Assembly: GCF_005239225.2 (NCBI RefSeq)
Contig: NC_133296.1
Span: 9,300,001 to 9,364,000, forward strand
Length of the DNA: 64,000 nt
Source of the DNA: Populus alba
Lineage: Eukaryota > Streptophyta > Magnoliopsida > Malpighiales > Salicaceae
Reading direction: 5' to 3'
Positions 23,045 to 34,532 of the stretch are shown one piece after another. The translations under genes were made by a program, and so were the position numbers. Position 1 is the stretch's first letter. Each line of letters begins with the position of its first letter. A model generated the notes under the pieces. The model was not told where the DNA came from, did not search any database, and saw only the letters and a list, made by a program, of their open reading frames with translations.

Positions 23045-25680
23045 TACACTTTGCTCCATTGCATGTTAGTGGTAATACCAAATACATGATCTACTCAGCA
23101 CGACGCTATAAGGTATCTAAAAATTTATTTAATACCAAATACAATCAACTTTATAAACAATGATTATTTGTTATTATCTCTTTTATATATTTACCATATC
23201 AATTATTAAACAATTAATTTCTTTACCCTTAACCCTAAAAATTAGTACATTTAGCATAATTTAAGGACATACCAATGTCTTTTTTAGCGCAAACCGGGCA
23301 TTTGTTCCATTACTAAATTAACTCTTTTTCTCTAATTGCCCATTTATACGGACGCTAGTCTGATTAACCAAGGTAACTAGTTTCTTTGATTACCCATTAA
23401 CCAGGACACTAGTCTCATTAACTAGGGTAACAAGTTTCACACTAGTAATATGAAAATAAGAACATACCACATTTAACATTGTTGCCATTACTTGGCATAT
23501 TGAATTTGTTGAATAAGGTATCAAGGTGTCAAACCCCTTTTCCATAACAATAATCGTTCACTTGCCGACTATCTCACTTGTCAGTTATTTTAGAGTTCTT
23601 GTCATACAAACACACACACGTAGATATAAACAACCAAATTAAGAGTTATTCCCGATAGTATAAGATGAGACAATTTGTATTTTTCATTAGAAATCCAAAT
23701 TTTCGTATCCAATCCTTGAAAAAATTATACCGGTTATTTTCATAAATCAGCGGGACCATTTTCCCATCCCAAGTATATTTATCTTTCCTTTTTACTAATT
23801 TTCATTTATAGACTTGTTACTGAATCGTCATAACATTATCGATTTTTATTCTGGTTTACTTCAATACTTTTACGTGTAATTCTTTCCTAAATTTCATTCT
23901 TCATGTTTGATATAATTTCTCAAAATTATTTCTCATTTTTATAACACATTTATTTTAAATTCTTTAAATTCTTCTATCCATTGAAAAATATTACGGATTT
24001 CATCAACGTTATGATTTTTTTTTTAATTTCAAAACCCCTATATTTTAAACCTTGACAATGCTTCTATATTTATTTTATGGAGGCATGCCCTCCATTATGC
24101 ATCATATTTATTATTATTATTATGATCATCATCATTTATCCATTCCTTTTCATCTCATGCATTCGTTACTCATCATGATTTTACTATTTTCAATCCTACA
24201 TAAGTAAGAGTTTAGATTTCCCTTCTCATTTATTTTCACATATATTTATATGATGTTTATTGATGATATATGAAGTGTTAAGGCCCACACCATTGTGTGA
24301 CAATCTCAGGAGCATGAGATCACCGATGAGTTATTTTACAAGGTGGAATAAAGAAGGAAATCAATACCTCACGATGGGTTTGGGAGAATTGGGTTTGATT
24401 TTGGTTCATTCAAGTCATAATGGTTTGTCCTTGATGTTTGTTTAGAACCGAGTTAACGAGTGTCAAAAATTATGCAAATTGAAACCCTTAAAATTAATGA
24501 TTTGTAATATAGAAAGTAAGGGCATCATCCTACAAAGATATAAGTATTAAAACTTAATTACTCAATCAAGACAAGCTATTTAAGTTTAAACTAAAGCAAA
24601 CCAAGTAAACTTACTCTAAATATACTACTCTAACAGAATTATCTAATATAAAATTTAAACAATAAGTAATTAAAAGAGAGATTTTTTTTATCATCTTAAT
24701 TAACTAAAAACAACTTAGAAATGTAGGAAAACAAAAGAAATCAATTCTAAAGAAATAAAAAGGTAAATTGGAAGAATGTAAAAACATAAAAATATTTTTT
24801 ATAAGAGGTATTCCCCAAGGATAATTAAATATCAATCATTAAATTTAGATGTGTTTTCTAATTTTATTTGTGATCATAAATAAATCAACCATGAAAAATG
24901 AGTTTTTCTACATATCCTTACTTTTTAGTTAACCTAACATTCATCCATTAATTAACCCTAATGACATTATAACCTCTATTAAGCATGCAAGATTTAACCA
25001 CATGACAATAAAGAGATCAAGATAAGTACAATTGACTTATGATAATTAAACATGCATGCGGAGTTAATTTAATCAAGACTTTTGTTTTTCAAGTAACATA
25101 TAATAAAACATGAGTAAAATAATTTAGGTCATCAATCATAAGTTAATTGACTTATGATACTTCTGCTCCTAAAGTTAATTAGTCATAAATGTTTCATAAA
25201 CTAATAACTAGCAATAGATTTAAAACCAAAAATATATATTACGCATCATATAGAAATTAGGTCATCAATCATTAAATTTAATCATAAAAAAACTTAAGAT
25301 ATTCATACATCATAATTAGGTATAGATATTCATCAATCATTAAATTTAATCCTCATGATAATTTAAAGTCCAAGAGTACTAACCTTTTAAAATTAAAACT
25401 AAACATATTGCAAATTCAGAAAATGAAAGAGATAGAAAATAATTCTAAAAAAATAATAGTACCCCTTCTTCTCTTCTCCTATATTCTGAAAATAACCACT
25501 TTTCAGAGGTTAGAGTTGGTTATATATAAAATAGAGTGGAGAAGTTTTCTAGTTAATAATTAATTTCTAATTGGATTAATATAAGGTTTTCTTTATACTA
25601 ATTTGATTCTAATGACTTGTGCATTGACTTTAACCTTATAGATAGGTTTTCTAGTCACATGGGACCTTTTCCATGGATAA
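23045..25680. other. Unassigned AT-rich stretch
   Basis: No coding region is recognisable. The part from about 24430 to 25680 reads on the minus strand like an old LTR: a TATATATAACC-type TATA box near 25525 and T-rich leader sequence follow it. That assignment is weak. A two-copy repeat lies at about 23335-23440. Confidence 0.4.
23335..23440. repeat. Two-copy repeat, unit about 53 bp
   Basis: ATTGCCCATTTATACGGACG and ATTACCCATTAACCAGGACA start two units that share CTAGTCT, ATTAAC and GGTAACAAGTTT-like blocks in the same order. Units are about 80% alike by eye. Confidence 0.65.
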
Positions 25681-26285
25681 AAACAAGTAGATTTGAAACA
25701 AAATAAGAGGAAAAAAAAAACTTAACATAAAGATATAACCTAATTAATGATACAACTTAGACTTTACAGTGTGAAAACACTAATTTGAATTGAATCTGTA
25801 CCCTAGACCAAACGACATCCAATTGAGCTAAAAACTGATATTTAGTGCATAATAAATAGAATATTAATTTTGCATCAATTACGATAACATTTGATATGCT
25901 GATGTGAAACAAATAACTAACTGTTCCTTTCTTATTCGAATCTGGAAGCCTAATAAATTGATGCTTGATTGAATTAAAAATTTATAATTGGTGTATTTCC
26001 ACCCCCAAATAACTAGAATATGAAATTTGAGTCAATTTTGAGGTGTTTTGATAGGCTGACACGAAATAAATGTAATTAGACCATATTTATTATGGTGTAA
26101 TTTCTTTTTCACTCCAATAAGAACAATAATAATAAAATAAAAATAAAAAATCACGCTAGAAAGAAAACAAAAATGACCAAAACTGACCCTTTGGATTCTG
26201 ACCAAAAACAAAGATTCAAGGACACATGAAATTGACATTAAGAAAAATACAGAAACTAAAATGCAAGAAATAAGGGATAGTAAAC
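25681..26285 (-). other. Old family B-like leader (minus strand)
   Basis: It shares ACATCCAATTGAGCTAAAA and following blocks with the B leader at about 6300-6420. It ends at a decayed inverted primer site (GATAGTAAAC) next to an inverted LTR end. No gag is seen upstream. Confidence 0.5.
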
Positions 26286-26867
26286 CGATGCAGACCTCTT
26301 GATCATGCGGTAAGCAACCCACAACAAAGATAATTCAACTCCCAAACAGCCAAGAAATCAAGTATGATAGGAGTGTGAGACAATGAAAACATGTCTCAAG
26401 GCACCACTGTTATTGGAATAAGAAACCCCCCACACAATGAATACAAATTCACGAACAAGAAGTATAAGAAAGACTCCAAAAGATCAGTTTTACTTTTATA
26501 AGTTAATTCATTCTTTGTTCTAGCAAAGAACACGTGTCGATTCACGCAAAACATAAGTTTATTTCATAAATTCATAGCTGTTGAAAATTTCAGCTTAAAA
26601 AACTTTATATAATGGATCAACTAGTAACTCTAATGGATCCAAAAATTATGGGCTAATATTTACCCACTTACAATAAACCCAAAGTATGATAGCTAAGCTC
26701 AAACATGAAGAAATCTATGAATTTGTGATAAAAATAGTAAATCTAACACAAACTAAAGTGGATGCACCTAATTAAACAAAATAACCTAAGATAGATAGTT
26801 TTTCTAGTTTAAATAATATCATGAACAAAATTTGAATCCTAAAAACTCTAAGATCTTTTTATAGAAT
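26286..26867 (-). repeat. B-like LTR, decayed (minus strand)
   Basis: It begins CGATGCAGACCTCTTGATCA, a changed inverted LTR end, and contains the GATAGGAGTGTGA, GGCACCA and TTATTGGAAT blocks shared by A and B LTRs. It stops at 26867, where another B LTR starts in the opposite direction. Confidence 0.6.
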
Positions 26868-27144
26868 GATACGATTCGGGCAATGAAAAAACAATCAAAT
26901 TCAGATTCTGTTGTAAAATGCACAACAATCCAATTTTACGTAACAATCATAATAATCAATCCAACTTTTGGATCAGGATGCCATTTTACGTGGCATCCCC
27001 TCACAAGTTTTCCTATCTTAGGTTAAAATTTCAGGTCAATCAAAGTTTGGGAAAGCATCACAATACTAATCAATAGAGGCTGTACAAATTTTGTTATTTA
27101 CTTCTTTTTTATTTGTGGACTTCCTATTTGGCTAGAATTCTTTT

Positions 27145-27658
27145 TTTTTTTTGGTAAGCTGACTTATGTATTAAAAGAAAATGATACAAAGAATATAATG
27201 GGCATACCCAAGATTTACAATGAGGATAGAAACGAAAACCAACAAATGGCTACAGGCTAGCCACATAACAAAATAAAAACTTAGACCAACTAGATATGCT
27301 AGGGGTACAAAAACAACCACCTAAACTTCAAATTAAAAGTCCATGTTATTGACCCTCCAAAGTCTTTGGATATGTTTTCATCTGTTTGTTGAACATTCCT
27401 CATCAAAACAAGCTTATCGCGAATGATACATTCGATTTGATCAAAAACCAAATTCGAAGCTTTAGACACATTTGCAAAGATCCTTGCATTCCGTTCTTGC
27501 CAGATACAGTACACTGTAGCTACGAAACCCAGTTTACGAGAAAAGTTGACAAAACTTTTGCCATGCCAAGAGACAGTGGCCAATCGAATCCATTCATCCA
27601 AGCTTTTTGTCATTCTTGGAATGTCGCATCTGTCACAAACATTCCACCATAATTCTAT
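27145..27658 (-). mobile_element. LINE L1 3' fragment with 21-bp target duplication
   Basis: About 514 bases from the ORF2 C-terminus through 3'UTR and A tail. A perfect 21-base direct repeat (27124-27144 and 27659-27679, core TTTGGCTAGAATTC) flanks it. The minus-strand frame 27613-27299 is the end of ORF2, with its last residues shifted by a small deletion near 27370. It is dead on arrival through 5' truncation. Confidence 0.92.
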
Positions 27659-28906
27659 CTATTTGGCTAGAATTCTTTTCCTACAAGGACATGACAGCTA
27701 GTTTTGGGAATTTTCAAGTCTTGCAAGGATATTTAATGGGGCAAAAAAACATAGGCGGTATGGACTCCATATTAATGTGGAATTCTTATGGTGTATGGAA
27801 ACAATTATTCTATCCTTAGGGTATAAGTCCACATAAGGGGTCCATTAGGGTTTGTTTCAGTCTAGAGTCAATCTAGAGTCAGATTAGTAATTCTTCTTGC
27901 TTGCCGCACTTGTTGTGATGCGGACCAGCCCAGAAACACCAGCAAGGACCCATTACATGTTCCAAATGGACCAATGACTCGGTCCAAGACAAAGACATTG
28001 AAAGACGCATTGAATGCATTGGTTTTGAAGGTTTCCACCAAGTCAGAATTGGAAGGTCCATTGGAGTATCAAGAGGAGATCCTAGTACATCTTATCCATG
28101 TGGAAGAGGGGTCCAATACAACCTTATTTGGGCCATGAGATAAGGGCTTTATTTTATTTTGTTAGCTACAGCCCAAGGCTTGTTTGGGCTTAATTCATAC
28201 TTTGTTTTAAGCTAGGATCCAAGGCTTGTTTGGATTAAGTTATGGGCTTTTCATTTTTGGGTTATGGGCTTTTCATTTTAGGGTTTTTGGGCCAGTTTTG
28301 AGTGGACCTCATATAAGTCCACATAAAGGGTCCATTAGGGTTAACTTTTCAAGAACTATTTAAACTCATGGAGGCCAAAATTTCGGCAGCTTTGATGATT
28401 ATTATTCTGAATTTTTCAGTTTTAACGTGTGAGAGTGATTCTTGCATTCTTCAGTTCTTGAACGAACTGAATCTGACTTATCGATGTTGGATTCCTCCTG
28501 CGGAAGCTAGCCATTTGAATATTTCTGGAAAAATCCTTCTCGAACAGTAAGAGCCGCCGGCATATTTCTCCTTCTTCCACCGTTGGATCAAGCTTATTTT
28601 TGGATATGTGATGCACCTGGTTATGATACACATTATGAACGGGGGAGATTAGAAATTTAGCCTCCGGCAACGTTTTCTACATGTTCAACAGAAGGTCGTC
28701 ATTCTCAGGTCAGTTTCGATATAATTAACATCTACGGAGATCCAACCGTTAAACTGTGCTGATTTTTGAATATGTTATACATAACATGTGTATCTACCTT
28801 TGAACCGTTGGGCTTCTTAGACTGAGTTTGTTTGTCCTTAGAACATTCTATCTAGTATTTGTATGCTGCCAAATTGTCTTTGTGTTCTGCTGTTGAATTT
28901 GTTCCA

Positions 28907-30460
28907 ATGGTTAGCTCTGACATTGAACAACACAATGGAGTTAAATCTGGACATACCTTACAATTAGAGCTCGAAGATATGCTACATAGTCTTGACATGA
29001 ATCCTGTGTTGGGTTCTAAAGTTGATGAGTTGAATGCTGGGTCTAAGCAACAAGAACAGCTACACCTTAGCCCCAAATTGAATTTTTTAAATGCTTTGAA
29101 GGGCTCTGATGTTGATGACAATAAGGGTAGGATGTCCCTTGATATGAATCCAGTCCGTAACTTGCATTTTGCTCCCCCCGCAATAACTGATGGCCGTGTG
29201 ACAGTAGCTCCTCCACTTGATGTGTTTGAGGATGGCTGTGAACTTTGGAAGTCCACTCTAGTTGGTCATTTTGTGGGTCAAAAATTACCCTATCCTGTTG
29301 TTAATTCTATTGCCAAAAGAATATGGGGCTCCCACGGTCTATCCGAAGTTTTATCTTCTGATAATGGTTTCTTTCTCTTCACTTTTGATTCTGTCGACCG
29401 CGCCACAAATGTTCTGGAGAGAGCCCCATGGCATATGGCCAACAGACCTTTGGTGCTTAAACGTTGGCATCCGAACATGCAATTTTTGAAAGATGATCTG
29501 GATAGAGTTCCGGTATGGGTTAAGCTCTATAATGTTCCTCTCGAGTATTGGACTGTTAAGGGGTTGAGTTGTGTAGCGAGTGCTATTGGGGTTCTCCTTC
29601 ATGCTGACCTTACTACATTGTTGCGTAAAAGGCTTAGCTACGCAAGAGTTTGCGTTGAGATAGAAGCTTCGAAAACGCTGGTGAAGGAATACGACCTTCG
29701 CTGTCCAAATGGGTTATTCATAACAATTTCAACGGATTATGAATGGGTACCGTCAAGGTGCAATAATTGCAATGTCTTTGGACATACCACAGCGATATGT
29801 GCTACCAGTAAAGTTGATGATCGTACAATGGGGGCAGAGGGCAAAAGGAAAATAGGAGCTGTGAACTCTAAACCTACAGATAATAAGCAGAATCAGCTTC
29901 AATGGCAGGTAGTTGGTAAACGAAATAAGGGTGTTACGATTGGTGAGAATGATTGTTTGGAATCTAAAGAGCTTAATTGTAATGAGAATGGTTGTTTAGC
30001 ATCTGCTTTACATATTGCTGATTGTCATACGAATGAAACTGCGACATCAGATGTGCCCAATGCTGGTTGTTATGAAGATGAAAATCCTACCTCTCCTATT
30101 GTTTTGAAGAGTTTACGAGCAGACATGGTGCCGGAGGAAGGGGCTGCAGGTACTTCTTTAGATCAAAGTTTAACCATCTGTAATACAATTGCTTATGCAA
30201 CCATGAACCCTGTTAGTCATGAGGTGAATGTTGATATTGGAGCTATGGGAGGTGATACAGGTAAGGAAGACGATGATAAGGAGTCGTCGTCACTGATCCC
30301 AACAAGTCTGCAAAGTCCGATTTCTTCTGATGGGGAAACTTTTATTAATCAGTTAGCTAGCAAGGCTAGAGACTCTCTAGAGAAAAAGAAAATGGGTTCT
30401 CCAGGCTTTTCAAAGAAGAGTAAGAAATCTGGCTCTTCGAGGGGGGGCAAGTCAAGGTAA
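28907..30460 (+). CDS. LINE ORF1 protein, DUF4283 and zinc knuckle
   Basis: The 517-residue product is an RNA-binding chaperone-type protein that would package LINE RNA into a ribonucleoprotein. I chose ATG 28907 (MVSSDIEQHNG); the frame is open a further 16 codons upstream but without ATG. A DUF4283 region spans about residues 105-270 (ELWKSTLVGHFVGQ to the EYDLRCPNG area). A CCHC knuckle, CNNCNVFGHTTAIC, lies at about 285-298. The last third is acidic and Ser-rich with a basic end, KKSGSSRGGKSR. ORF2 starts 38 bases after its stop, in another frame. Family assignment comes from motif recognition. Confidence 0.9.
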   Translation: MVSSDIEQHNGVKSGHTLQLELEDMLHSLDMNPVLGSKVDELNAGSKQQEQLHLSPKLNFLNALKGSDVDDNKGRMSLDMNPVRNLHFAPPAITDGRVTVAPPLDVFEDGCELWKSTLVGHFVGQKLPYPVVNSIAKRIWGSHGLSEVLSSDNGFFLFTFDSVDRATNVLERAPWHMANRPLVLKRWHPNMQFLKDDLDRVPVWVKLYNVPLEYWTVKGLSCVASAIGVLLHADLTTLLRKRLSYARVCVEIEASKTLVKEYDLRCPNGLFITISTDYEWVPSRCNNCNVFGHTTAICATSKVDDRTMGAEGKRKIGAVNSKPTDNKQNQLQWQVVGKRNKGVTIGENDCLESKELNCNENGCLASALHIADCHTNETATSDVPNAGCYEDENPTSPIVLKSLRADMVPEEGAAGTSLDQSLTICNTIAYATMNPVSHEVNVDIGAMGGDTGKEDDDKESSSLIPTSLQSPISSDGETFINQLASKARDSLEKKKMGSPGFSKKSKKSGSSRGGKSR

Positions 30461-30498
30461 TCAGTGTGTGGCTGTTTGGTACTCCTCTCTATTTCCCT

Positions 30499-33400
30499 AT
30501 GATTATTGGATGTTGGAATGTTAGAGGTTTGAATGATCCCATAAAGCATTCAGAACTGCGTCAGCTCATCCATCAAGAGAGGATGGTTTTTTTTGGTTTG
30601 GTTGAAACTCGGGTTAGAGACAGGAATAAAGATAATGTTTCGCAACTTCTTCTGCGTAATTGGTCATTCTTGTATAATTATGATTTCTCTTGTCGTGGTC
30701 GTATTTGGGTTTGTTGGAATGCTGATGTGGTGAAGGTGGATGTTTGCGGTATGTCAGACCAGGCTATCCATGTTTCTGTCACTATATTAGCTACCAATAT
30801 CTGTTTTAATACTTCAATCATTTATGGAGACAATAATGCATCCTTACGTGAGACATTATGGTCTGATATAGTGAGTCGTAGTGTTGCATGGGAGTCAACC
30901 CCATGGATTCTTATGGGTGACTTTAATGCTATCCGCAACCCGTCAGAAAGGTCAGGAGGGTCTACTACGTGGGATGGTCAGATGGACAGGTTGGAAACAT
31001 GTATTCGAGATGCGAAAGTGGATGATCTTCGGTATTCTGTTATGCATTATACATGGACGAACCAATGTATTCAGAATCTGATTATGCGGAAGCTAGATAG
31101 AGTGCTTGTGAATGAGAAGTGGAATCTGCACTTCCCATTGTCGGAAGCGAGATTCTTGCCTGCTGGTATTTCAGATCATTCTCCCATGGTGGTAAAGGTT
31201 ACTGGCAATGTTCAGAACAGAAAGAAACCATTCAGATTCTTTGATATGTGGATGGATCATGACGAGTTCATGCCATTGGTGAAGAAAGTATGGGATCAGC
31301 ATTTGGGGGGTTGTCCAATGTATCAGTTGTGTTGCAAACTAAGGAAGCTAAAGCAGGAACTTAAACATTTCAATAAGACTCACTTCTCCAATATATCAGA
31401 TAGAGTCAAAGATGCAAAAGATCAAATGGATAAGGCTCAACAGGAGCTGCATACAACGCCTGAGAATCCAACTTTACGCATGCGTGAAAGAGATGCTGTG
31501 CGTAACTATGGTTCTACGGTCAGGGCGGAAGAGAGTTTTTTCAAACAAAAGGCAAGGATGCAATGGCTTAGCTTGGGGGATCAGAATACTAGCTACTTCC
31601 ACAAATCAGTAAATGGAAGACAGAATAGAAATAAGCTTCTCTCCGTTACAAGGGAGGATGGGGAAGTCGTTGAAGGACACGAGGCAGTCAAATCAGAAGT
31701 AATTGCATACTTCCAGCGTGTGTTGGGAGTGAATCAGATGCCTAGGGTCTTGAACGAGGAAGTGATGCAATCGGCAATTAACTTTAAACTGTCTTCGACT
31801 CAACAGCATGAACTAGCACAAGAGGTAACAAGGGAGGAGATTAAGAATGCTATGTTTAGTTTGAAAAACAACAAAGCCCCTGGCCCGGATGGCTTCAACG
31901 CAGGTTTCTTCAAAAGAATGTGGCATCTAGTGGGGGAAGATGTAATCAAAGCTGTTAGCTCCTTCTTTCAGACTCGTAGAATGCTTAAAGAAATGAATGC
32001 TACATCCATTTCCCTTATCCCTAAAGTTGCTAATCCTACGAGGTTGACAGATTTTCGTCCTATATCTTGCTGCAATACAGTATACAAATGCATCGCAAAG
32101 ATTCTAGCTGGGAGAATGAAAGTTGTTTTGCCGTCCTTAGTAGGTCCGTATCAGACAGCTTTTATCTCTGGACGGAGAATCAGTGACAATATTCTTTTGT
32201 CTCAGGAGCTAATGAAAGGCTATCATAAATCTACGGGTCCGGCTCGTTGTGCTATGAAAGTAGATCTGATGAAGGCTTATGACTCGGTTCGGTGGGATTT
32301 CGTTGATGCTACGTTAATAAAAATGGGATTCCCTAGAACAGTGGTTGATTGGATCATGGTGTGTGTTACATCGTGTCAATTCTCAATCAACGTCAACGGT
32401 GAACTTGCAGGTTACTTTCATGGGGGTAGAGGGCTGAGACAAGGTGATCCATTATCTCCATATTTGTTTGTCCTTTGCATGGAAATCCTGTCAGGGTTGT
32501 TCTGCAATATGAGTGCCAATCAAAACTTCAAGTTCCACTGGAGATGCAAGAAGGACAGAATTTCTCATCTTTGCTTTGCCGACGACTTGATGATATTCAG
32601 CAAAGGGGATGTACACTCAGTTCGTATGATAAAAAATGCACTCATAGAGTTTCAAGATCTATCAGGTCTATATCCAAATCCAAACAAAAGTGACATCTTC
32701 TTGAGCGGTGTGTTAGGTGCTAAGAGGGAACAGATTATCAGTATTCTTGGGTTTAGAGAGGGGGAGCTTCCTATGAAATATTTGGGAGTGCCTCTTATCT
32801 CGTCCAGACTAAAGGCTGTTGATTGTAAGGGCCTCGTGGATCGAATTACCGCTAAAGTACGACATTGGACCTGCAGAACACTCTCTTTCGCAGGGCGAGT
32901 ACAACTGATGAACTCAGTTTTATTCTCCATCCAGGTCTATTGGGCATCTCTATTCCTATTACCTGGGCAAGTAGTGAAAAACGTTGAGCAAATTATGAGA
33001 TCCTTTCTTTGGTCAGGTTCAGATATGAGCACTACTAGGGCTAAAGTGGCTTGGGATCAGGTATGTCTTCCAAGAAAGGAGGGGGGGCTAGGCATAAAAA
33101 GGATAACAGAATGGAACAAGATTGCCTTGTTGAAACACATTTGGAACCTGTGCAATGACTCGGATGGCTCAATCTGGTCTACTTGGATCAGATCCAATCT
33201 CTTGCGAGGTAGGAATTTCTGGACAATCAAGGCGCCAGGAAGCTGCTCTTGGGCTTGGGGAAAGATTCTAAAGCTCAGATCCTTAGCATGGCCAAAGATG
33301 AAGCACATTATCGGAGATGGAATGACAACCTCTCTATGGTTTGACAATTGGCATCCTCACAGCCCGCTCGCTGATACTTACGGTGAACGATTCATCTATG

Positions 33401-34146
33401 ATTCAGGTATGGAGCACAACGCGAGGGTGAACGTGCTGATTAATAACTTAGAATGGAGAATTCCTATCACTCATGCTATTGGCTGGCACCCCATTATAGA
33501 AGCTATTCCTTCCACATCTACTCCTAAGGGGCAAAAGGATGAGATTGTTTGGTTGGATTCGCCAAATCAGAGTTTCTCGGTCAAAGTAGCTTGGGAACAA
33601 CTAAGAATTCATCATCAGATGGTTGATTGGCATGACATCGTGTGGTTCAAGAATGCTGTCCCAAGACATGCATTTCTTCTTTGGGTGGCTATACAACGGA
33701 AACTCTCAACGCAGGATAGACTTCATCAGTTTGGTATTCATGGTCCCAATAGGTGCTCACTGTGTCTCCGCAATAATGACGATCACAACCACTTGTTCTT
33801 TGAATGCTCCTTTACGAAAGCATTATGGTGGAATGTTTGTGACAGATGCGACATCCCAAGAATGACAAAAAGCTTGGATGAATGGATTCGATTGGCCACT
33901 GTCTCTTGGCATGGCAAAAGTTTCGTCAACTTTTCTCGTAAACTGGGTTTCGCAGCTACAGTGTATTGTATCTGGCAAGAACGAAATGCAAGGATCTTTG
34001 CAGATGTGTCTAAAGCTTCGAATTTGGTTTTTGATCAAATCGAATGTATCATTCGCGATAAGCTTGTTTTGATGAGGAATGTTCAACGAACAGATGAAAA
34101 CATAAGGATCCAAAGACTTTGGAGGGTCAATAACATGGACTCTTAA
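30499..34146 (+). CDS. LINE ORF2 protein: endonuclease, RT and zf-RVT
   Basis: The 1215-residue product nicks target DNA and reverse-transcribes the LINE RNA at the nick. I chose ATG 30499 (MIIGCWNVRG), the usual start of plant LINE endonucleases; a GTG-led extension of 11 codons is possible. The APE-type endonuclease covers about 1-235 (WNVRGLNDP, VETRV, MGDFNAI, SDHSPMVV). RT spans about 440-760, with LIPKV, DFRPIS, GLRQGDPLSP and the catalytic FADD at 693-696. A zf-RVT domain follows (PRHAFLLW, RCSLC, HLFFECSF). No RNase H domain is seen. The frame is open throughout. Confidence 0.93.
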   Translation: MIIGCWNVRGLNDPIKHSELRQLIHQERMVFFGLVETRVRDRNKDNVSQLLLRNWSFLYNYDFSCRGRIWVCWNADVVKVDVCGMSDQAIHVSVTILATNICFNTSIIYGDNNASLRETLWSDIVSRSVAWESTPWILMGDFNAIRNPSERSGGSTTWDGQMDRLETCIRDAKVDDLRYSVMHYTWTNQCIQNLIMRKLDRVLVNEKWNLHFPLSEARFLPAGISDHSPMVVKVTGNVQNRKKPFRFFDMWMDHDEFMPLVKKVWDQHLGGCPMYQLCCKLRKLKQELKHFNKTHFSNISDRVKDAKDQMDKAQQELHTTPENPTLRMRERDAVRNYGSTVRAEESFFKQKARMQWLSLGDQNTSYFHKSVNGRQNRNKLLSVTREDGEVVEGHEAVKSEVIAYFQRVLGVNQMPRVLNEEVMQSAINFKLSSTQQHELAQEVTREEIKNAMFSLKNNKAPGPDGFNAGFFKRMWHLVGEDVIKAVSSFFQTRRMLKEMNATSISLIPKVANPTRLTDFRPISCCNTVYKCIAKILAGRMKVVLPSLVGPYQTAFISGRRISDNILLSQELMKGYHKSTGPARCAMKVDLMKAYDSVRWDFVDATLIKMGFPRTVVDWIMVCVTSCQFSINVNGELAGYFHGGRGLRQGDPLSPYLFVLCMEILSGLFCNMSANQNFKFHWRCKKDRISHLCFADDLMIFSKGDVHSVRMIKNALIEFQDLSGLYPNPNKSDIFLSGVLGAKREQIISILGFREGELPMKYLGVPLISSRLKAVDCKGLVDRITAKVRHWTCRTLSFAGRVQLMNSVLFSIQVYWASLFLLPGQVVKNVEQIMRSFLWSGSDMSTTRAKVAWDQVCLPRKEGGLGIKRITEWNKIALLKHIWNLCNDSDGSIWSTWIRSNLLRGRNFWTIKAPGSCSWAWGKILKLRSLAWPKMKHIIGDGMTTSLWFDNWHPHSPLADTYGERFIYDSGMEHNARVNVLINNLEWRIPITHAIGWHPIIEAIPSTSTPKGQKDEIVWLDSPNQSFSVKVAWEQLRIHHQMVDWHDIVWFKNAVPRHAFLLWVAIQRKLSTQDRLHQFGIHGPNRCSLCLRNNDDHNHLFFECSFTKALWWNVCDRCDIPRMTKSLDEWIRLATVSWHGKSFVNFSRKLGFAATVYCIWQERNARIFADVSKASNLVFDQIECIIRDKLVLMRNVQRTDENIRIQRLWRVNNMDS

Positions 34147-34336
34147 TTTGATGTTTAGCTGGTTGTTTTTGTACCCCTAGCATATCTAGTTGGTCTAAGT
34201 TTTTGTTTTGTTATGTGGCTAGCCTGTAGCCATTTGTTGGTTTTCGTTTCTGTTCACATTGTAAATCTTGGGTATGCCCATTATATTCTTTGTATCATTT
34301 TCTTTTAATATATAAGTCAGCTTACCAAAAAAAAAA
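34147..34336 (+). other. LINE 3'UTR and A tail
   Basis: This sequence recurs at 513-697, 15573-15760, 27145-27340 and 52270-52460. It ends GTCAGCTTACC followed by an A run of about ten. The shared 3' end is likely the RT recognition region, which is inference from LINE biology. Confidence 0.85.
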
Positions 34337-34520
34337 GAATCTGACTTATCGAAGATTAACTGGCTTCGTGGCGTCATTCTACTCATTCCAATAGTGTTGG
34401 TGCCTTGGGGCAGGTTTCCATTGTGTCGCACTCATATCAGACCTATTTCGGCTTTCCGGGATCAGATCTCAATCTTGATTGTGGGTTGCGTGACCACGTG
34501 ATCACGAGGTTCGCATCAGT

Positions 34521-34532
34521 TGGTATCAGAGC
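34521..34532 (+). other. Primer-binding site of A copy 1, Met type
   Basis: TGGTATCAGAGC, continuing TAGGCT, starts two bases after the 5' LTR end. It matches the 3' end complement of plant initiator Met tRNA. Confidence 0.93.

Larger units (their letters stand above)
28485..34336 (+). mobile_element. LINE L1 with two open ORFs and 16-bp target duplication
   Basis: This 5852-bp element has about 420 bases of 5'UTR, ORF1, ORF2, a 3'UTR of about 180 bases and an A tail (34327-34336). GAATCTGACTTATCGA flanks it perfectly at 28469-28484 and 34337-34352. Compared with the 9227 copy it lacks about 320 bases of 5'UTR, starting inside the second monomer. Both ORFs are open. It is the youngest layer in the nest and the best candidate for a recently active element here. 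Confidence 0.95.
27916..34518 (+). repeat. 5' LTR of A copy 1, split by the complete LINE
   Basis: Segments are 27916-28484 and 34337-34518 with a duplicated 16-bp target. Ends are TGATGCG and CGCATCA, forming a 7-bp terminal inverted repeat. It is the short LTR form. It keeps the GGGCCATGAGATAAGGG segment that the 3' LTR has lost. Promoter candidates are the TATTTAAA box near 28358 and sequences around it. Confidence 0.92.

Noticed and set aside
28859..28906. ORF1 start upstream of ATG 28907
   Set aside because: The upstream open codons have no ATG in this copy; ATG 28907 is shared with the copy at 10017.
33057..33347. Antisense frames of about 96 codons within LINE ORF2 copies
   Set aside because: They recur in all LINE copies as shadows of the ORF2 frame and have no domain.
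34521..34532. Possible tRNA gene at the tRNA-like sequence
   Set aside because: Only the 3' complement of the tRNA is present; it is a primer-binding site with no cloverleaf.
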